Part shown: piece by piece, positions 9,354-18,300 of the stretch | Layout: each line of letters begins with the position of its first letter | Numbering within the stretch: the first letter of the stretch is position 1 | Assembly: GCF_009377175.1 (NCBI RefSeq) | Contig: NZ_VJZD01000025.1 | Coordinates: 1 to 63,634 of the forward strand | DNA from: Streptomyces adustus | Lineage (GTDB): Bacteria; Actinomycetota; Actinomycetes; Streptomycetales; Streptomycetaceae | Direction of reading: 5' to 3' | DNA length: 63,634 nt | Notes under the pieces: generated by a model | What the model was told of the DNA's origin: nothing | Seen by the model: only the letters and a program-made list of their open reading frames with translations | Databases searched by the model: none | Position numbers and translations under genes: made by a program

Positions 9354-10868
9354 ATGCCCGCATTCTCGCTCGAACCGGAACATAGCGCCCGGTGTGCCGA
9401 ACTGCGCGCCCTGGCCGCCGAACGGCTGCGCCCGATCGCCGACCGGGGTGAGCCGGGACGCGTCAACCGGCCGCTCGTCGCGGAGCTCGGCCGACTGGGC
9501 CTGCTGGCCCGCCTGTTCACGGCCGGCGCGCTCGACCTCTGTCTGCTGCGGGAGTCCCTGGCGTACGCCTGCACCGAGGCCGAGACGGCCCTCGCCCTCC
9601 AGGGCCTGGGCGCCCACCCGGTGCACGCCCACGGCACCCCCGCCCAGCGCAAGCGCTGGCTGCCCCGGGTGGCCGACGGCAGCGCGGTGGCCGCGTTCGC
9701 GCTGAGCGAGCCGGGCGCGGGCTCGGACGCGGCGGCGCTGACGCTGCGGGCGGAACCCGTCGGGGCGGGCGCGGTGGCGTCGACGCTGCGGGTGGAGTCG
9801 GTCGGGACGGCCGCGGTGGCGTCGACGCTGCGGGTGGAAGCGGACGGTACGGGCGCGGTGGCGTCGACTTCGGGGGCGGATCAGGGCCGGACGGCTGCCG
9901 TGGCGTCGGCCCTGTGGGCGGAAGCGGCCGGGACGGGTGCGGGGGTCGCCTCCGGCGGTGACGCGCGAGGCGGTGAGGTGCAGGGCGGTGAGGTGCAGGG
10001 CGGTGACGTGCAGGGCGGTGACGTGCGGGACGGTGGCGTGCGGGACGGTGGCGCGCAGGGCGGTGACGTGCGGGGCGGTGGCGTGCGGGGCGGTGGCACG
10101 CAGGGCGGCGGCGTGCGGGACGGCGTATCGCTCGCCGCCGAGCCCGACGGCCCCTCCGGCTGGCGGCTCACCGGTGCGAAGTGCTGGATCTCCAACGCCC
10201 CCGAAGCCGACTTCTACACCGTCTTCGCCCGCACCACCCCCGGCGCGGGCGCCCGCGGCGTGACCGCGTTCCTCGTCCCCGCCGACCGTCCCGGACTCAC
10301 CGGCACCGCCCTGGACATGCTCTCCCCACACGCGATCGGCGCCCTCGACTTCGACGCCGTACCCGTCACCGCGGACGACGTGCTCGGCGGGATCGACCGC
10401 GGCTTCCGGGTCGCCATGGGCACCCTCAACCTGTTCAGGCCCAGCGTCGGCGCCTTCGCCGTCGGCATGGCCCAGGCCGCCCTGGACGCGACCCTGCTGC
10501 ACACGGCCCGGCGGGACGCCTTCGGCGGCAAACTGAGGGACCTCCAGACCGTCGCCCACCAGGTCGCCGAGATGGCGCTGCGCACGGAGGCGGCCCGCCT
10601 GATGGTGTACGCGGCGGCGACGGCGTACGACGAAGGCGCCCCGGACATCCCCCGGCGCGCCGCCATGGCGAAACTGCTCGCCACCGAGACCGCCCAGTAC
10701 GTCGTCGACACGGCCGTCCAGCTGCACGGCGCGCGGGCGCTGGAACGCGGCCACCTGCTGGAACACCTCTACCGCGAGGTGCGCGCCCCGCGCGTCTACG
10801 AGGGCGCGAGCGAGGTCCAACGGGGCATCATCGCCAAGGAGTTGTACGCCAATCTGGAGGCGCCGTGA
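9354..10868 (+). CDS. Acyl-CoA dehydrogenase with a repeat-expanded loop
   Basis: 504-residue FAD acyl-CoA dehydrogenase; removing residues 131-255 leaves about 379, the usual family length. The conserved [12 protein letters not shown] (FAD/substrate loop) lies just before the insertion and [18 protein letters not shown] just after it. The C-terminal half has [33 protein letters not shown]. The insertion falls in the loop between these two family motifs, so the fold can probably tolerate it. It is expected to oxidise a cyclic or opened CoA ester in the 2-aminobenzoyl-CoA pathway. Its stop overlaps the ridA start (GTGA). Confidence 0.85.
   Translation: MPAFSLEPEHSARCAELRALAAERLRPIADRGEPGRVNRPLVAELGRLGLLARLFTAGALDLCLLRESLAYACTEAETALALQGLGAHPVHAHGTPAQRKRWLPRVADGSAVAAFALSEPGAGSDAAALTLRAEPVGAGAVASTLRVESVGTAAVASTLRVEADGTGAVASTSGADQGRTAAVASALWAEAAGTGAGVASGGDARGGEVQGGEVQGGDVQGGDVRDGGVRDGGAQGGDVRGGGVRGGGTQGGGVRDGVSLAAEPDGPSGWRLTGAKCWISNAPEADFYTVFARTTPGAGARGVTAFLVPADRPGLTGTALDMLSPHAIGALDFDAVPVTADDVLGGIDRGFRVAMGTLNLFRPSVGAFAVGMAQAALDATLLHTARRDAFGGKLRDLQTVAHQVAEMALRTEAARLMVYAAATAYDEGAPDIPRRAAMAKLLATETAQYVVDTAVQLHGARALERGHLLEHLYREVRAPRVYEGASEVQRGIIAKELYANLEAP
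9744..9953 (+). repeat. In-frame 42-bp tandem repeat, five units, inside the acyl-CoA dehydrogenase gene
   Basis: Five consecutive 14-residue units (residues 131-200), e.g. [28 protein letters not shown] and [14 protein letters not shown], followed by two more diverged copies. The array starts right after the conserved [13 protein letters not shown] motif and is followed without a gap by a second array of a different period. Confidence 0.9.
9954..10118 (+). repeat. In-frame 15-bp tandem repeat, eleven units, inside the acyl-CoA dehydrogenase gene
   Basis: Eleven pentapeptides (residues 201-255) of the type [20 protein letters not shown] and GGGTQ. Neighbouring units are often identical at DNA level, as expected of a recently slipping minisatellite. 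The product is glycine-rich with alternating charge and probably a flexible loop. Confidence 0.92.
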
Positions 10869-11263
10869 CCGCCGAGCGTGTCAACCCGCCCGAACTGTCC
10901 CCGCCGACCGGCTTCTCGCACGCCGTCGTCGCCACCGGGTCGCGCCTGGTCTTCCTGGCCGGCCAGACCGCGCTGGACCCGGGCGGCACGATCGTCGGCG
11001 CGGACCTGCCCGAGCAGTTCGAGCGGGCGCTCACCAACCTGCTGACCGCGCTCAAGGCGGCCGGCGGCACCCCCGCCGACCTGGCGAGGGTCACCGTGTA
11101 CACCACGGACCTCGCCGGCTATCGCGCCCGCGCCCCCGAACTGGGGCGGATCTGGCGGAGGTTGGCCGGACGCGACTACCCGGCCATGGCCGTCGTCGGC
11201 GCCGTGCGCCTGTGGGACGAACAGGCGCTGGTCGAACTCGACGGCTTCGCCGTGCTGGCGTAG
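10865..11263 (+). CDS. RidA-family enamine/imine deaminase-like protein
   Basis: 132-residue RidA/YjgF-fold protein: LVFLAGQTALDPGG, DLPEQFERALTNLLTALKAAGG, ARVTVYTTDL, and YPAMAVVGAVRLWDEQALVELDG. RidA proteins hydrolyse enamines and imines. The 2-aminobenzoyl-CoA monooxygenase/reductase product is itself an enamine (2-amino-5-oxocyclohex-1-enecarboxyl-CoA), so a deaminase here would release ammonium; that link is inference. GTG at 10865 overlaps the dehydrogenase stop. The canonical RidA arginine near residue 105 is not obvious (AVRLWDE), so it may be a non-archetypal (Rid2-7) member. Confidence 0.82.
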   Translation: MTAERVNPPELSPPTGFSHAVVATGSRLVFLAGQTALDPGGTIVGADLPEQFERALTNLLTALKAAGGTPADLARVTVYTTDLAGYRARAPELGRIWRRLAGRDYPAMAVVGAVRLWDEQALVELDGFAVLA

Positions 11264-11282
11264 GGCCCACGAGGGGCGAGGA

Positions 11283-11477
11283 TCAGGCCGCCACGGCCAG
11301 GTCGTCGGCGAACATCCGGTGGGGAGCGATCACACGGCCGTCGGGGAGCAGTTCGCCGCTGTCGTCGAAGACGATCGCGCCGTTGCACAGCAGGCTCCAG
11401 CCCTGCTCGGGATGGGCCGAGACGATGTGCGGGGCGGCGGCGTCCGGGGACGGGCACGAGGACCGGTGTGAACACAT
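11283..11477 (-). CDS. DUF5999 family small protein
   Basis: 64-residue protein beginning MCSHRSSCPSPDAAAP and containing HPEQGWSLLCNGAIVFDDSGELLPDGRVIAPH, the pattern of the actinobacterial DUF5999 family. The two cysteines in CSHRSSC plus a later CNG suggest a small metal or redox site. ATG at 11477 follows a strong AGGTGGAGG ribosome site. Function unknown. It is convergent with the RidA gene, 19 bp away. The 248 bp upstream, to the sigma-factor stop, hold no gene I can support. Confidence 0.72.
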   Translation of the reverse strand: MCSHRSSCPSPDAAAPHIVSAHPEQGWSLLCNGAIVFDDSGELLPDGRVIAPHRMFADDLAVAA

Positions 11478-11725
11478 GGTGCACCTCCACCTGGGATGCG
11501 AGGAGTGTCGGCGGCGCTGTCGTCGCCCTCGCCTGAGAAGACCATGCGCGCGCGGCGCACCGATCGGAACAGCGCGCCGCGAAGCGTGACAGCACCAGGA
11601 CAACTCTCGGACGCCCCCGAGACGGACGACGCCGGCTCGCCACCAACGGGCCGGTGACAACAGTCCCCGGCCCTCTTCGGCGCCCACTGCCGTCCGGGAC
11701 CGGGACATCACCGTCGTGGAGCGCC

Positions 11726-12664
11726 TCAACCGCTCCGCCAGGAACGGAGCTTCTCGGGGTTTCGTACCGCCCAGATACGCCTGATCCGGTCGCCCGCGAT
11801 CTCGAACGCGAACACGGTCACCAGGCTGCCGTCCTGCCGTGCCACCAAGCCGGGTCGGCCGTTGACCGTGTACTCCAGGAACGTCGTGCGCTCGCCCGAC
11901 AGGCGGGCGATCCTGGCGTAGGCATGTGCGATCTGCTCGCCGCCCACGATCGGGCGCAGATGAGTGACGGCCAGCCCGCCGCCGTCGGCGGTCGCGACGG
12001 CGTCGGGGTCGAGCAGGCTGATCAGGGCGTCGATGTCCTTGGCCTCCCACGCCCTCTTGAACCGCCTGACGACGACTGCCTGCCCGGCACCCGAGCCTGC
12101 CGGGGTCTGCGCGGTGCGGACGCGACGGCGGGCGGACGAGGCCAGTTGGCGGCACGCCGCCGGACTGCGGCCGACCACCTCGGCGACCTCGCCGAAGGGG
12201 TAGCGGAAGACGTCGTGCAGCACGAACGCGACGCGCTCGGCCGGGGTCATCGAATCGAGGACGATCAGGAAGGCCATCGTCACCGACTCGTCGAGGGTGA
12301 CCCGGTCGGCCGGGTCGGTCCGGTCGGCACCCGAGCGCCCGGTGACCCACTCCGTGGGCTCGGGCAGCGGTTCCGGGATCCAGTCACCCACGTACGTCTC
12401 CCGCCTGACCCGCGCCGAGCCGAGCAGGTTCAGGCAGACACGGCCGGCGACCGTCATCAGCCAGGCGCCGGGCGACTCGATGGCCTGCTGCTCCCGTGCG
12501 GACAGGGCGTACCAGCGGGCGTAGGTCTCCTGCACGACGTCCTCGGCGTCGGCGAGCGACCCGAGGAGCCGATAACCGAGGTTGATCAGCCGGCGCCGCT
12601 CGCTCATGATCGCGCCGAGGTCGGGATCGCTCCGGTCGTCACCGGGCTCTGCTCTGGTGGTCAT
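11726..12664 (-). CDS. ECF41-family RNA polymerase sigma factor with C-terminal SnoaL-like domain
   Basis: 312-residue ECF sigma factor. Sigma-2 (INLGYRLLGSLADAEDVVQETYARWY, residues 27-52) and sigma-4 (MTPAERVAFVLHDVFRYPFGEVAEVVGRS) are followed by an NTF2/SnoaL-like C-terminal domain. The ECF41 signatures are all present: WIPEP (95-99) in the interdomain linker, DGGG (227-230) and NPEKL (302-306). In this family the fused domain replaces a separate anti-sigma factor. ATG at 12664 is the first residue of the conserved protein. Its promoter is a mirror image of that of the divergent gene, pointing to autoregulation. Confidence 0.9.
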   Translation of the reverse strand: MTTRAEPGDDRSDPDLGAIMSERRRLINLGYRLLGSLADAEDVVQETYARWYALSAREQQAIESPGAWLMTVAGRVCLNLLGSARVRRETYVGDWIPEPLPEPTEWVTGRSGADRTDPADRVTLDESVTMAFLIVLDSMTPAERVAFVLHDVFRYPFGEVAEVVGRSPAACRQLASSARRRVRTAQTPAGSGAGQAVVVRRFKRAWEAKDIDALISLLDPDAVATADGGGLAVTHLRPIVGGEQIAHAYARIARLSGERTTFLEYTVNGRPGLVARQDGSLVTVFAFEIAGDRIRRIWAVRNPEKLRSWRSG

Positions 12665-12706
12665 GGTCCGACCGTCTCCCTCGCTCGCTTCGTCGCCTCT
12701 ACCCGT

Positions 12707-12736
12707 TACGACAGGACAGCGCACCGGAATGTGAGG
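12707..12736 (-). promoter_or_regulatory. ECF41-type promoter of the sigma factor gene
   Basis: On the minus strand: CCTCACA (12736-12730), exactly 16 bp, TGTCGTA (12713-12707). This resembles the ECF41 consensus as I recall it (TGTCACA-N16-CGTC). It would give a leader of about 35 nt before ATG 12664. Confidence 0.72.
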
Positions 12737-12747
12737 CCGATGCCCCG

Positions 12748-12777
12748 CCTCACATTCCGCGGGGGCGCTTTGTCGTA
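12748..12777 (+). promoter_or_regulatory. ECF41-type promoter of the SnoaL-LUD gene
   Basis: CCTCACA (12748-12754), exactly 16 bp, TGTCGTA (12771-12777). Both elements and the spacing are identical to those of the divergent sigma-gene promoter. The two -35 boxes form the arms of a 13-bp inverted repeat (12725-12737 / 12747-12759). Confidence 0.72.
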
Positions 12778-12813
12778 CCGGTGAGACGACGACAACACGG
12801 AGAGGCGACTTCG

Positions 12814-13902
12814 ATGAACGACTTCCAGGCCACCGCGGACCGCGTCGAGATCGAGGCACTGCGCGGCGAGTTCACCGACGCGGCGATGATGCGCGACCGA
12901 CCCCGCCTGGCATCGCTGTTCACACCGGACGGCGTCCTGCGTATGCCCAACGTCCCCGTCGAGCTGGTCGGCCGGGAGGAGATCCGTACCGGGGGAGAGC
13001 GGCTGCAGAGTCAGTGGGACTTCTTCGTGCAGACCACCCACCCCGGCACGATCCTGCTCGACGGCGACACCGCGACCGGCCGCGCCTACATCCAGGAACT
13101 CGCACGCACCCTCGACGGACGCCAGGGACTGAACTACGCCGTCTACCACGACCGTTACCGGCGCACCGCACAGGGCTGGAAGTTCGCCGAGCGGGTGTAC
13201 GAGGTCAGGTACCTCGACACCTCCCCGCTGGCGGGCACGGCGCCCGACTCAGCGACCGGCCCGGCGCACGCCACCGCCGCCCCCGCTCCGGCCGCGTCCT
13301 TCGCCGACCCGGCGCCGGCCGAACGGCTGGAACGGGCGGCCACCGCGCTGCGGGCGGGCGGCTTCGCCGCCGAGATCCTCGACGACGCAGCCGCCGCGCG
13401 CACCCGTGTCGAGGACCTGATCCCCGAGGGCGCCGGCGTGTTCACCGGAGCCAGCGAGACCCTCCGGCTGTCCGGCATCGACGACGACATCAACGGCAGC
13501 GGACGGTACGACGCCATCAGGCCGCGCGTCCTGGCCATCGACCGTGCCACCGGCGCCGACGAGATCCGAAGGCTGGCCGCCTGTCCCGACTTCGTCGTCA
13601 ACAGCGTCGCCGCGGTCACCGAGACCGGCTCGCTCGTCCTCGCCTCGGGCAGTGGCAGCCAGCTCCCCGCCAACGCGGGCGGCGCCGCCCGCGCGGTCTG
13701 GATCGTCGGCGCGCAGAAGGTGGTGCCCGACCTGGGCACGGCGCTGCGCCGCGTCGAGGAACACGCTCTCCCGCTGGAGAGCGCCCGCGCCCAGGCGGTG
13801 TACGGAAGGCCCAGCGCCGTGAACCGCCTGCTCATCCTCAACGCGGAACCCCGCCCGGGGCGCGGCACCGTACTGCTCCTCCGCGAGGCCATCGGCCACT
13901 GA
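12814..13902 (+). CDS. SnoaL-like / LUD-domain fusion protein, predicted ECF41 target
   Basis: 362-residue protein. Residues 1-137 are an NTF2/SnoaL-like domain (EALRGEFTDAAMMRDRPRLA, then NYAVYHDRYRRTAQGWKFAERVYEV). An Ala/Pro-rich linker follows. Residues about 165-362 are a LUD (LutB/LutC-like) domain with VFTGASETLRLSGI, FVVNSVAAVTETGSLVLASG and VWIVGAQKVVPDLGTALRRVEEH. LUD proteins are tied to lactate utilisation and some bind iron-sulfur subunits; no lutA/lutB partner is visible here. ATG at 12814 follows GGAGAGG. Its promoter mirrors that of the ECF41 gene. I know of no characterised protein with this combination. Confidence 0.82.
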   Translation: MNDFQATADRVEIEALRGEFTDAAMMRDRPRLASLFTPDGVLRMPNVPVELVGREEIRTGGERLQSQWDFFVQTTHPGTILLDGDTATGRAYIQELARTLDGRQGLNYAVYHDRYRRTAQGWKFAERVYEVRYLDTSPLAGTAPDSATGPAHATAAPAPAASFADPAPAERLERAATALRAGGFAAEILDDAAAARTRVEDLIPEGAGVFTGASETLRLSGIDDDINGSGRYDAIRPRVLAIDRATGADEIRRLAACPDFVVNSVAAVTETGSLVLASGSGSQLPANAGGAARAVWIVGAQKVVPDLGTALRRVEEHALPLESARAQAVYGRPSAVNRLLILNAEPRPGRGTVLLLREAIGH

Positions 13903-14020
13903 CCGGGCCTGGTCCGGCCCGGCCCGGCCCGCGGTGATCGAGTGGCGCGGGGGCGGGCCGGAGGAGCGGCGTCCAAGGCGCTGCGCGAGTAGCGGCGCCC
14001 CACCGGCGCAGCACGAACCG

Positions 14021-14059
14021 GGCCGTGCCCCACCGTCCGGCAGGCGGTGGGGCACGGCC
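14021..14059 (+). terminator. Hairpin terminator after the LUD gene
   Basis: GGCCGTGCCCCACCG (14021-14035) pairs perfectly over 15 bp with 14045-14059, loop 9 nt, about 120 bp past the LUD stop and before the peptidase gene. Confidence 0.75.
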
Positions 14060-14182
14060 GTACCAGGACCGTTTTCGCCGTACTTCCGGCGGCGCACCCG
14101 AGTAGCCGATGAGGCAGGCCTCGGCAACGCTCTGCATAGAGCCGCCGCCTCCGTCACGCGGCGGCGGAGCGAAAGGATCACA

Positions 14183-14986
14183 GTGGCCTACCTCAACAAC
14201 AGCGGACCCGCCCGCCGAATCCTGAACTGCGTTCCCTCCCGCGACACCGAGCTGGACTGGCCGCCCGATGCGGCTTTCGAGGGCGACCGGCTGAAAGAGA
14301 CGACCGCGGCGGCGGCTCCGAGCCAAGTGGACCTCCGTGCGGCCTGGTGGCCGATCGGAGATCAGATGCAAACGGGCTCCTGTGTCGGCTGGGCGACCGC
14401 GGACTCGGTGCTCCGCTGGTGCTTTGTCAACGCAGGGAAGCTGCCTCAGGACGACCGCCTCTCCGTCCGCTACATCTGGATGGCCGCCAAGGAGACCGAC
14501 GACTTCACCAGCCAGCCCACCACCTTCATCGAGGAGGACGGCACCAGCCTGAAGGCGGCCCTGGACGTCGCCCGCAGGTTCGGCGCGGTACGCGAGAGCG
14601 AGTTGCCGTTCAACGGGGGGCTGTACCCCGGAACCCCTGGTGGCTTCTACGCCCGCGCGGCGCAGCTCAAGATCTCGTACTTCAACCTGGGCCGGAGCGC
14701 GGAGGAATGGCGCCGCTGGCTGGCCTCGGGCGGCGGGCCGATCCTCGTCCGGCTAGGCGTCGACCAGACGTGGGACGACGCGGCGGACACCCACGGCAAG
14801 CTGGACGTGTACAAGCGGGAGACCGCGCGCGGCGGCCACGCGGTCGCCATCGTCGGCTACACCTCCGAGCGCCGTTTCATCATCCGGAACAGCTGGGGCA
14901 CCGACTGGGGTGACCGAGGCTACGGCTACGCGTCCGAGGACTACGCGGTACAGGCATTCACCGAGGCTTACGGCGTGGCGGTCTGA
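14183..14986 (+). CDS. Papain-like (C1 family) cysteine peptidase, no signal peptide
   Basis: 267-residue C1-family peptidase. The catalytic set is complete: Gln61 and Cys67 in DQMQTGSCVGWA, His219 in GGHAVAIVGY and Asn236 in IRNSWGTDWGDRGYGYA. No signal sequence or long propeptide is present, which is unusual because most papain-like enzymes are secreted zymogens; a cytoplasmic or bacteriocin-maturation-like role is possible. GTG at 14183 has an AAAGGA site 6 bp upstream; an upstream in-frame start would add non-conserved residues. It stands alone between the LUD gene and narG. Confidence 0.82.
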   Translation: MAYLNNSGPARRILNCVPSRDTELDWPPDAAFEGDRLKETTAAAAPSQVDLRAAWWPIGDQMQTGSCVGWATADSVLRWCFVNAGKLPQDDRLSVRYIWMAAKETDDFTSQPTTFIEEDGTSLKAALDVARRFGAVRESELPFNGGLYPGTPGGFYARAAQLKISYFNLGRSAEEWRRWLASGGGPILVRLGVDQTWDDAADTHGKLDVYKRETARGGHAVAIVGYTSERRFIIRNSWGTDWGDRGYGYASEDYAVQAFTEAYGVAV

Positions 14987-15373
14987 CCTGGCGTAGGCCG
15001 GACCCGTCCCGGGGCCGCACGGGATGACGTGCACCCTGTCCAGCGGCGGGGTCGTGCTGCCCTGCTCCTGCTGGTCGGCGTGTGGCCGACTTTCATCTCG
15101 TTCGTCACGGGTGCGGCCCGGCGATCGGGCCGCCCGTCGTCCCCTCCGGCGGAGCGGCCCGGTCGCCGCGCCCTCCCCTCCTCGCGTGCCGAGGACGAAC
15201 GCGAACCGGTCGGGACTGTTCCGCCGGTGTCGCGACAAGCCCGCCGGTCCCGCCGTCAGGGTGCCGGACCGTGCAGGACCGGCCGACGCGGTGATCACCC
15301 TTTCGGCTCCGCACGCGTGCGGACGCCGCCCGTCGGTGGTGCGCTGGGGTGACGCCGGCCGAGAGGAGCATCC
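14987..15373. other. 387-bp region upstream of the nar operon
   Basis: It contains a GCGGCCCG / CGGGCCGC hairpin (15113-15133) that may end the peptidase transcript. A lone GGGACT half-site (15212-15217) of the kind bound by DevR/OsdR-type dormancy regulators is too weak to call a box. I see no ORF of its own; open frames here are extensions of narG-antisense frames. Confidence 0.5.
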
Positions 15374-18300
15374 GTGCCCGCGACCAAGGTCCCAGGCGAC
15401 GGCGGGATGGACGGCAGGGCCAGTGACCTGCTGCTGCGTACCGGGCGGTTCTTCCGGCGCGGTGAGACCTCCGCCGATCTGCGCATCCTCTCCAAGGAGG
15501 GCGGGCGCGGCGGTGACGTCTTCTACCGGGACCGGTGGAGCCACGACAAGGTCGTGCGCTCCACGCACGGGGTCAACTGCACCGGTTCCTGCCGGTGGAA
15601 GGTGTACGTCAAGGACGGCATCATCACCTGGGAGACCCAGGAGACCGACTACCCGAGCGTCGGCCCGGACCGCCCGGAGTACGAGCCGCGCGGCTGCCCG
15701 CGCGGGGCGGCCTTCTCCTGGTACACGTACTCGCCGACCCGGGTGCGCTACCCGTACGTCCGCGGCGTGCTGCTGGAGATGTACCGGGAGGCGAAGGCGC
15801 GCACCGGCGACCCCGTCACCGCGTGGGCCGACATCCAGGCCGACCCCGAGCGCCGCCGCCGCTACCAGCGGGCACGCGGCAAGGGCGGTCTGGTACGGGC
15901 GAGCTGGGACGAGGCGGTGGAGCTGGCCGCCGCCGCGCACGTCCACACCATCAAGACGTACGGGCCCGACCGCATCGCGGGCTTCTCGCCGATCCCCGCG
16001 ATGTCGATGGTCTCGCACGCCGCCGGGGCCCGGTTCCACTCGCTCATCGGCGCCCCCATGCTGTCGTTCTACGACTGGTACGCCGATCTGCCGGTCGCCT
16101 CCCCGCAGGTCTTCGGCGACCAGACGGACGTACCCGAGTCGGGGGACTGGTGGGACGCGGCGTACCTGATGATGTGGGGCACCAACGTGCCCGTCACGCG
16201 TACCCCGGACGCGCACTGGATGGCCGAGGCGCGCTACCGCGGCCAGAAGGTCGTCGTGGTCTCTCCGGACTACGCCGACAACACGAAGTTCGCCGACGAG
16301 TGGCTGCACCCCCACCCCGGCACCGACGGAGCGCTGGCCCTCGCGATGGGCCACGTCGTGCTCAAGGAGTTCTTCGTCGACCGGCAGGTGCCGTTCTTCA
16401 CCGACTACGTCCGGCGCTTCACCGACCTGCCGTTCCTCGTCACCCTGCGGGAGCGCGACGGCGGGCACGTCCCGGACAAGTTCCTGCGCGCCTCCGACCT
16501 CGGCGACAGCGAGGAGGGCGCGGAGTGGAAGACGGTCGTCCTCGACGACCGGACCGGCCTCCCGGAGGTCCCCGGCGGGTCGCTCGGCTTCCGCTGGACC
16601 GAGTCGGGCGAGGGCCGCTGGAATCTCGAACTGGGTGACCTGGAGCCCCGGCTCTCCCTGCACGCACACGACGAAGCCGTCCCGACCGAGGTGCTGCTGC
16701 CCCGCTTCGACACCGACGGCGGACCGCACGGCCAGGGCAGCGGGGCGGTCCGTACCGCCGGTGTCCCCGCCGTCCGCGTCGGCGATCACCTGGTGACGAC
16801 CGTCTACGACCTGCTGCTCGCCCAGTACGGCGTCGGCCGCCCCGGACTGCCCGGCACCTGGCCGACGGGGTACGACGACGCCTCCGTCCCCTGCACGCCC
16901 GCCTGGCAGGAGGTCCACACCTCCGTCCCGGCCGCGGCGGCCGTCCGTACCGCGCGGGAGTTCGCGGACACCGCTGAGCGCTCCCGGGGCCGCTGCATGA
17001 TCCTCATGGGCGCCGGCACGAACCACTGGTTCCACTCCGAGACGATCTACCGGGCCTTCCTCGCCCTGCTCCAGCTCACCGGCTGCCAGGGCCGCAACGG
17101 CGGCGGGTGGGCGCACTACGTCGGTCAGGAGAAGTGCCGCCCGGTGACCGGCTGGGCCACCCTCGCCGCCGCGTCCGACTGGTCGCGCCCGCCGCGCCAG
17201 GCGATCGGCACCGCCTACTGGTTCCTGAACACCGACCAGTGGCGTTACGACCACTACCGTGCCGACACGCTCGCCTCCCCGCTCGGCAGTGGGGCCTTCG
17301 CCGGGATGACGGCCGCCGACTGCCTGGCCCAGGCGACCCGTTCGGGATGGATGCCCTCCTATCCGACGTTCGACCGCAACCCGCTCGACCTGTGCGACGA
17401 GGCGGGCGACGAGGACCCGGCTGCGTACGCGGTACGGCAACTGGGCGAGGGAAAGCTGGGGTTCGCCGGAGAGGACCCCGACGCGCCCGCCAACTGGCCC
17501 CGGATCGTGACCCTGTGGCGGGCGAACCTTCTCGGCTCCTCCGCAAAGGGCGCCGAGTACTTCCAGAAGCACCTGCTCGGCACCACCTCCTCGCTCGGCG
17601 CCCAGGAGGCCGCGCCCGGGGAGCGGCCGCGCGATGTGCGCTGGCACGAGAAGGCACCCGAGGGGAAACTCGACCTGCTGCTGTCGCTGGACTTCCGCAT
17701 GACGTCCTCCACCCTCATGTCGGACATCGTCCTGCCGGCCGCGACCTGGTACGAGAAGCACGACCTGTCCAGCACGGACATGCACCCCTACGTGCACTCC
17801 TTCACCCCGGCCGTCGACCCGCCCTGGCAGGCCCGCACCGACTTCGCCACCTTCCACGCCCTCGCCCAGGCCTTCTCCACGATGGCGGCGAAGCACCTGG
17901 GGGTGCGCCGCGACCTCGTCGCCACCGCCCTCCAGCACGACACCCCGGGCGAGACGGCGCAGCCCGGGGGTGTCGCGCTGGACTGGCGCAAGGGCGAGTG
18001 CGAGCCCGTACCGGGGAAGACCATGCCCCAACTGACCGTCGTGGAGCGGGACTACGGTGCCATCGGCGAGAAGATGGCCACCCTCGGACCGCTGGCGGAG
18101 AAGCTCGGCCTGCCGGTCAAGGGCATCGCCTTCGACGTGGCGCAGGAGGTGCGGCTGCTCGCCGACCGGCACGGCATCCGGCTGGCCGGACCGGCGGTGG
18201 GACGTCCGCTCCTCGACACAGCCGTCAAGGCGGCGAACACGATCCTCGCCCTGTCCGGCACCACCAACGGCCACCTCGCCACCCAGGGCTTCCACACCCT

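Noticed and set aside
15205..15225. DevR/OsdR-type box before narG
   Set aside because: Only one GGGACT half-site is present; the second half does not match.
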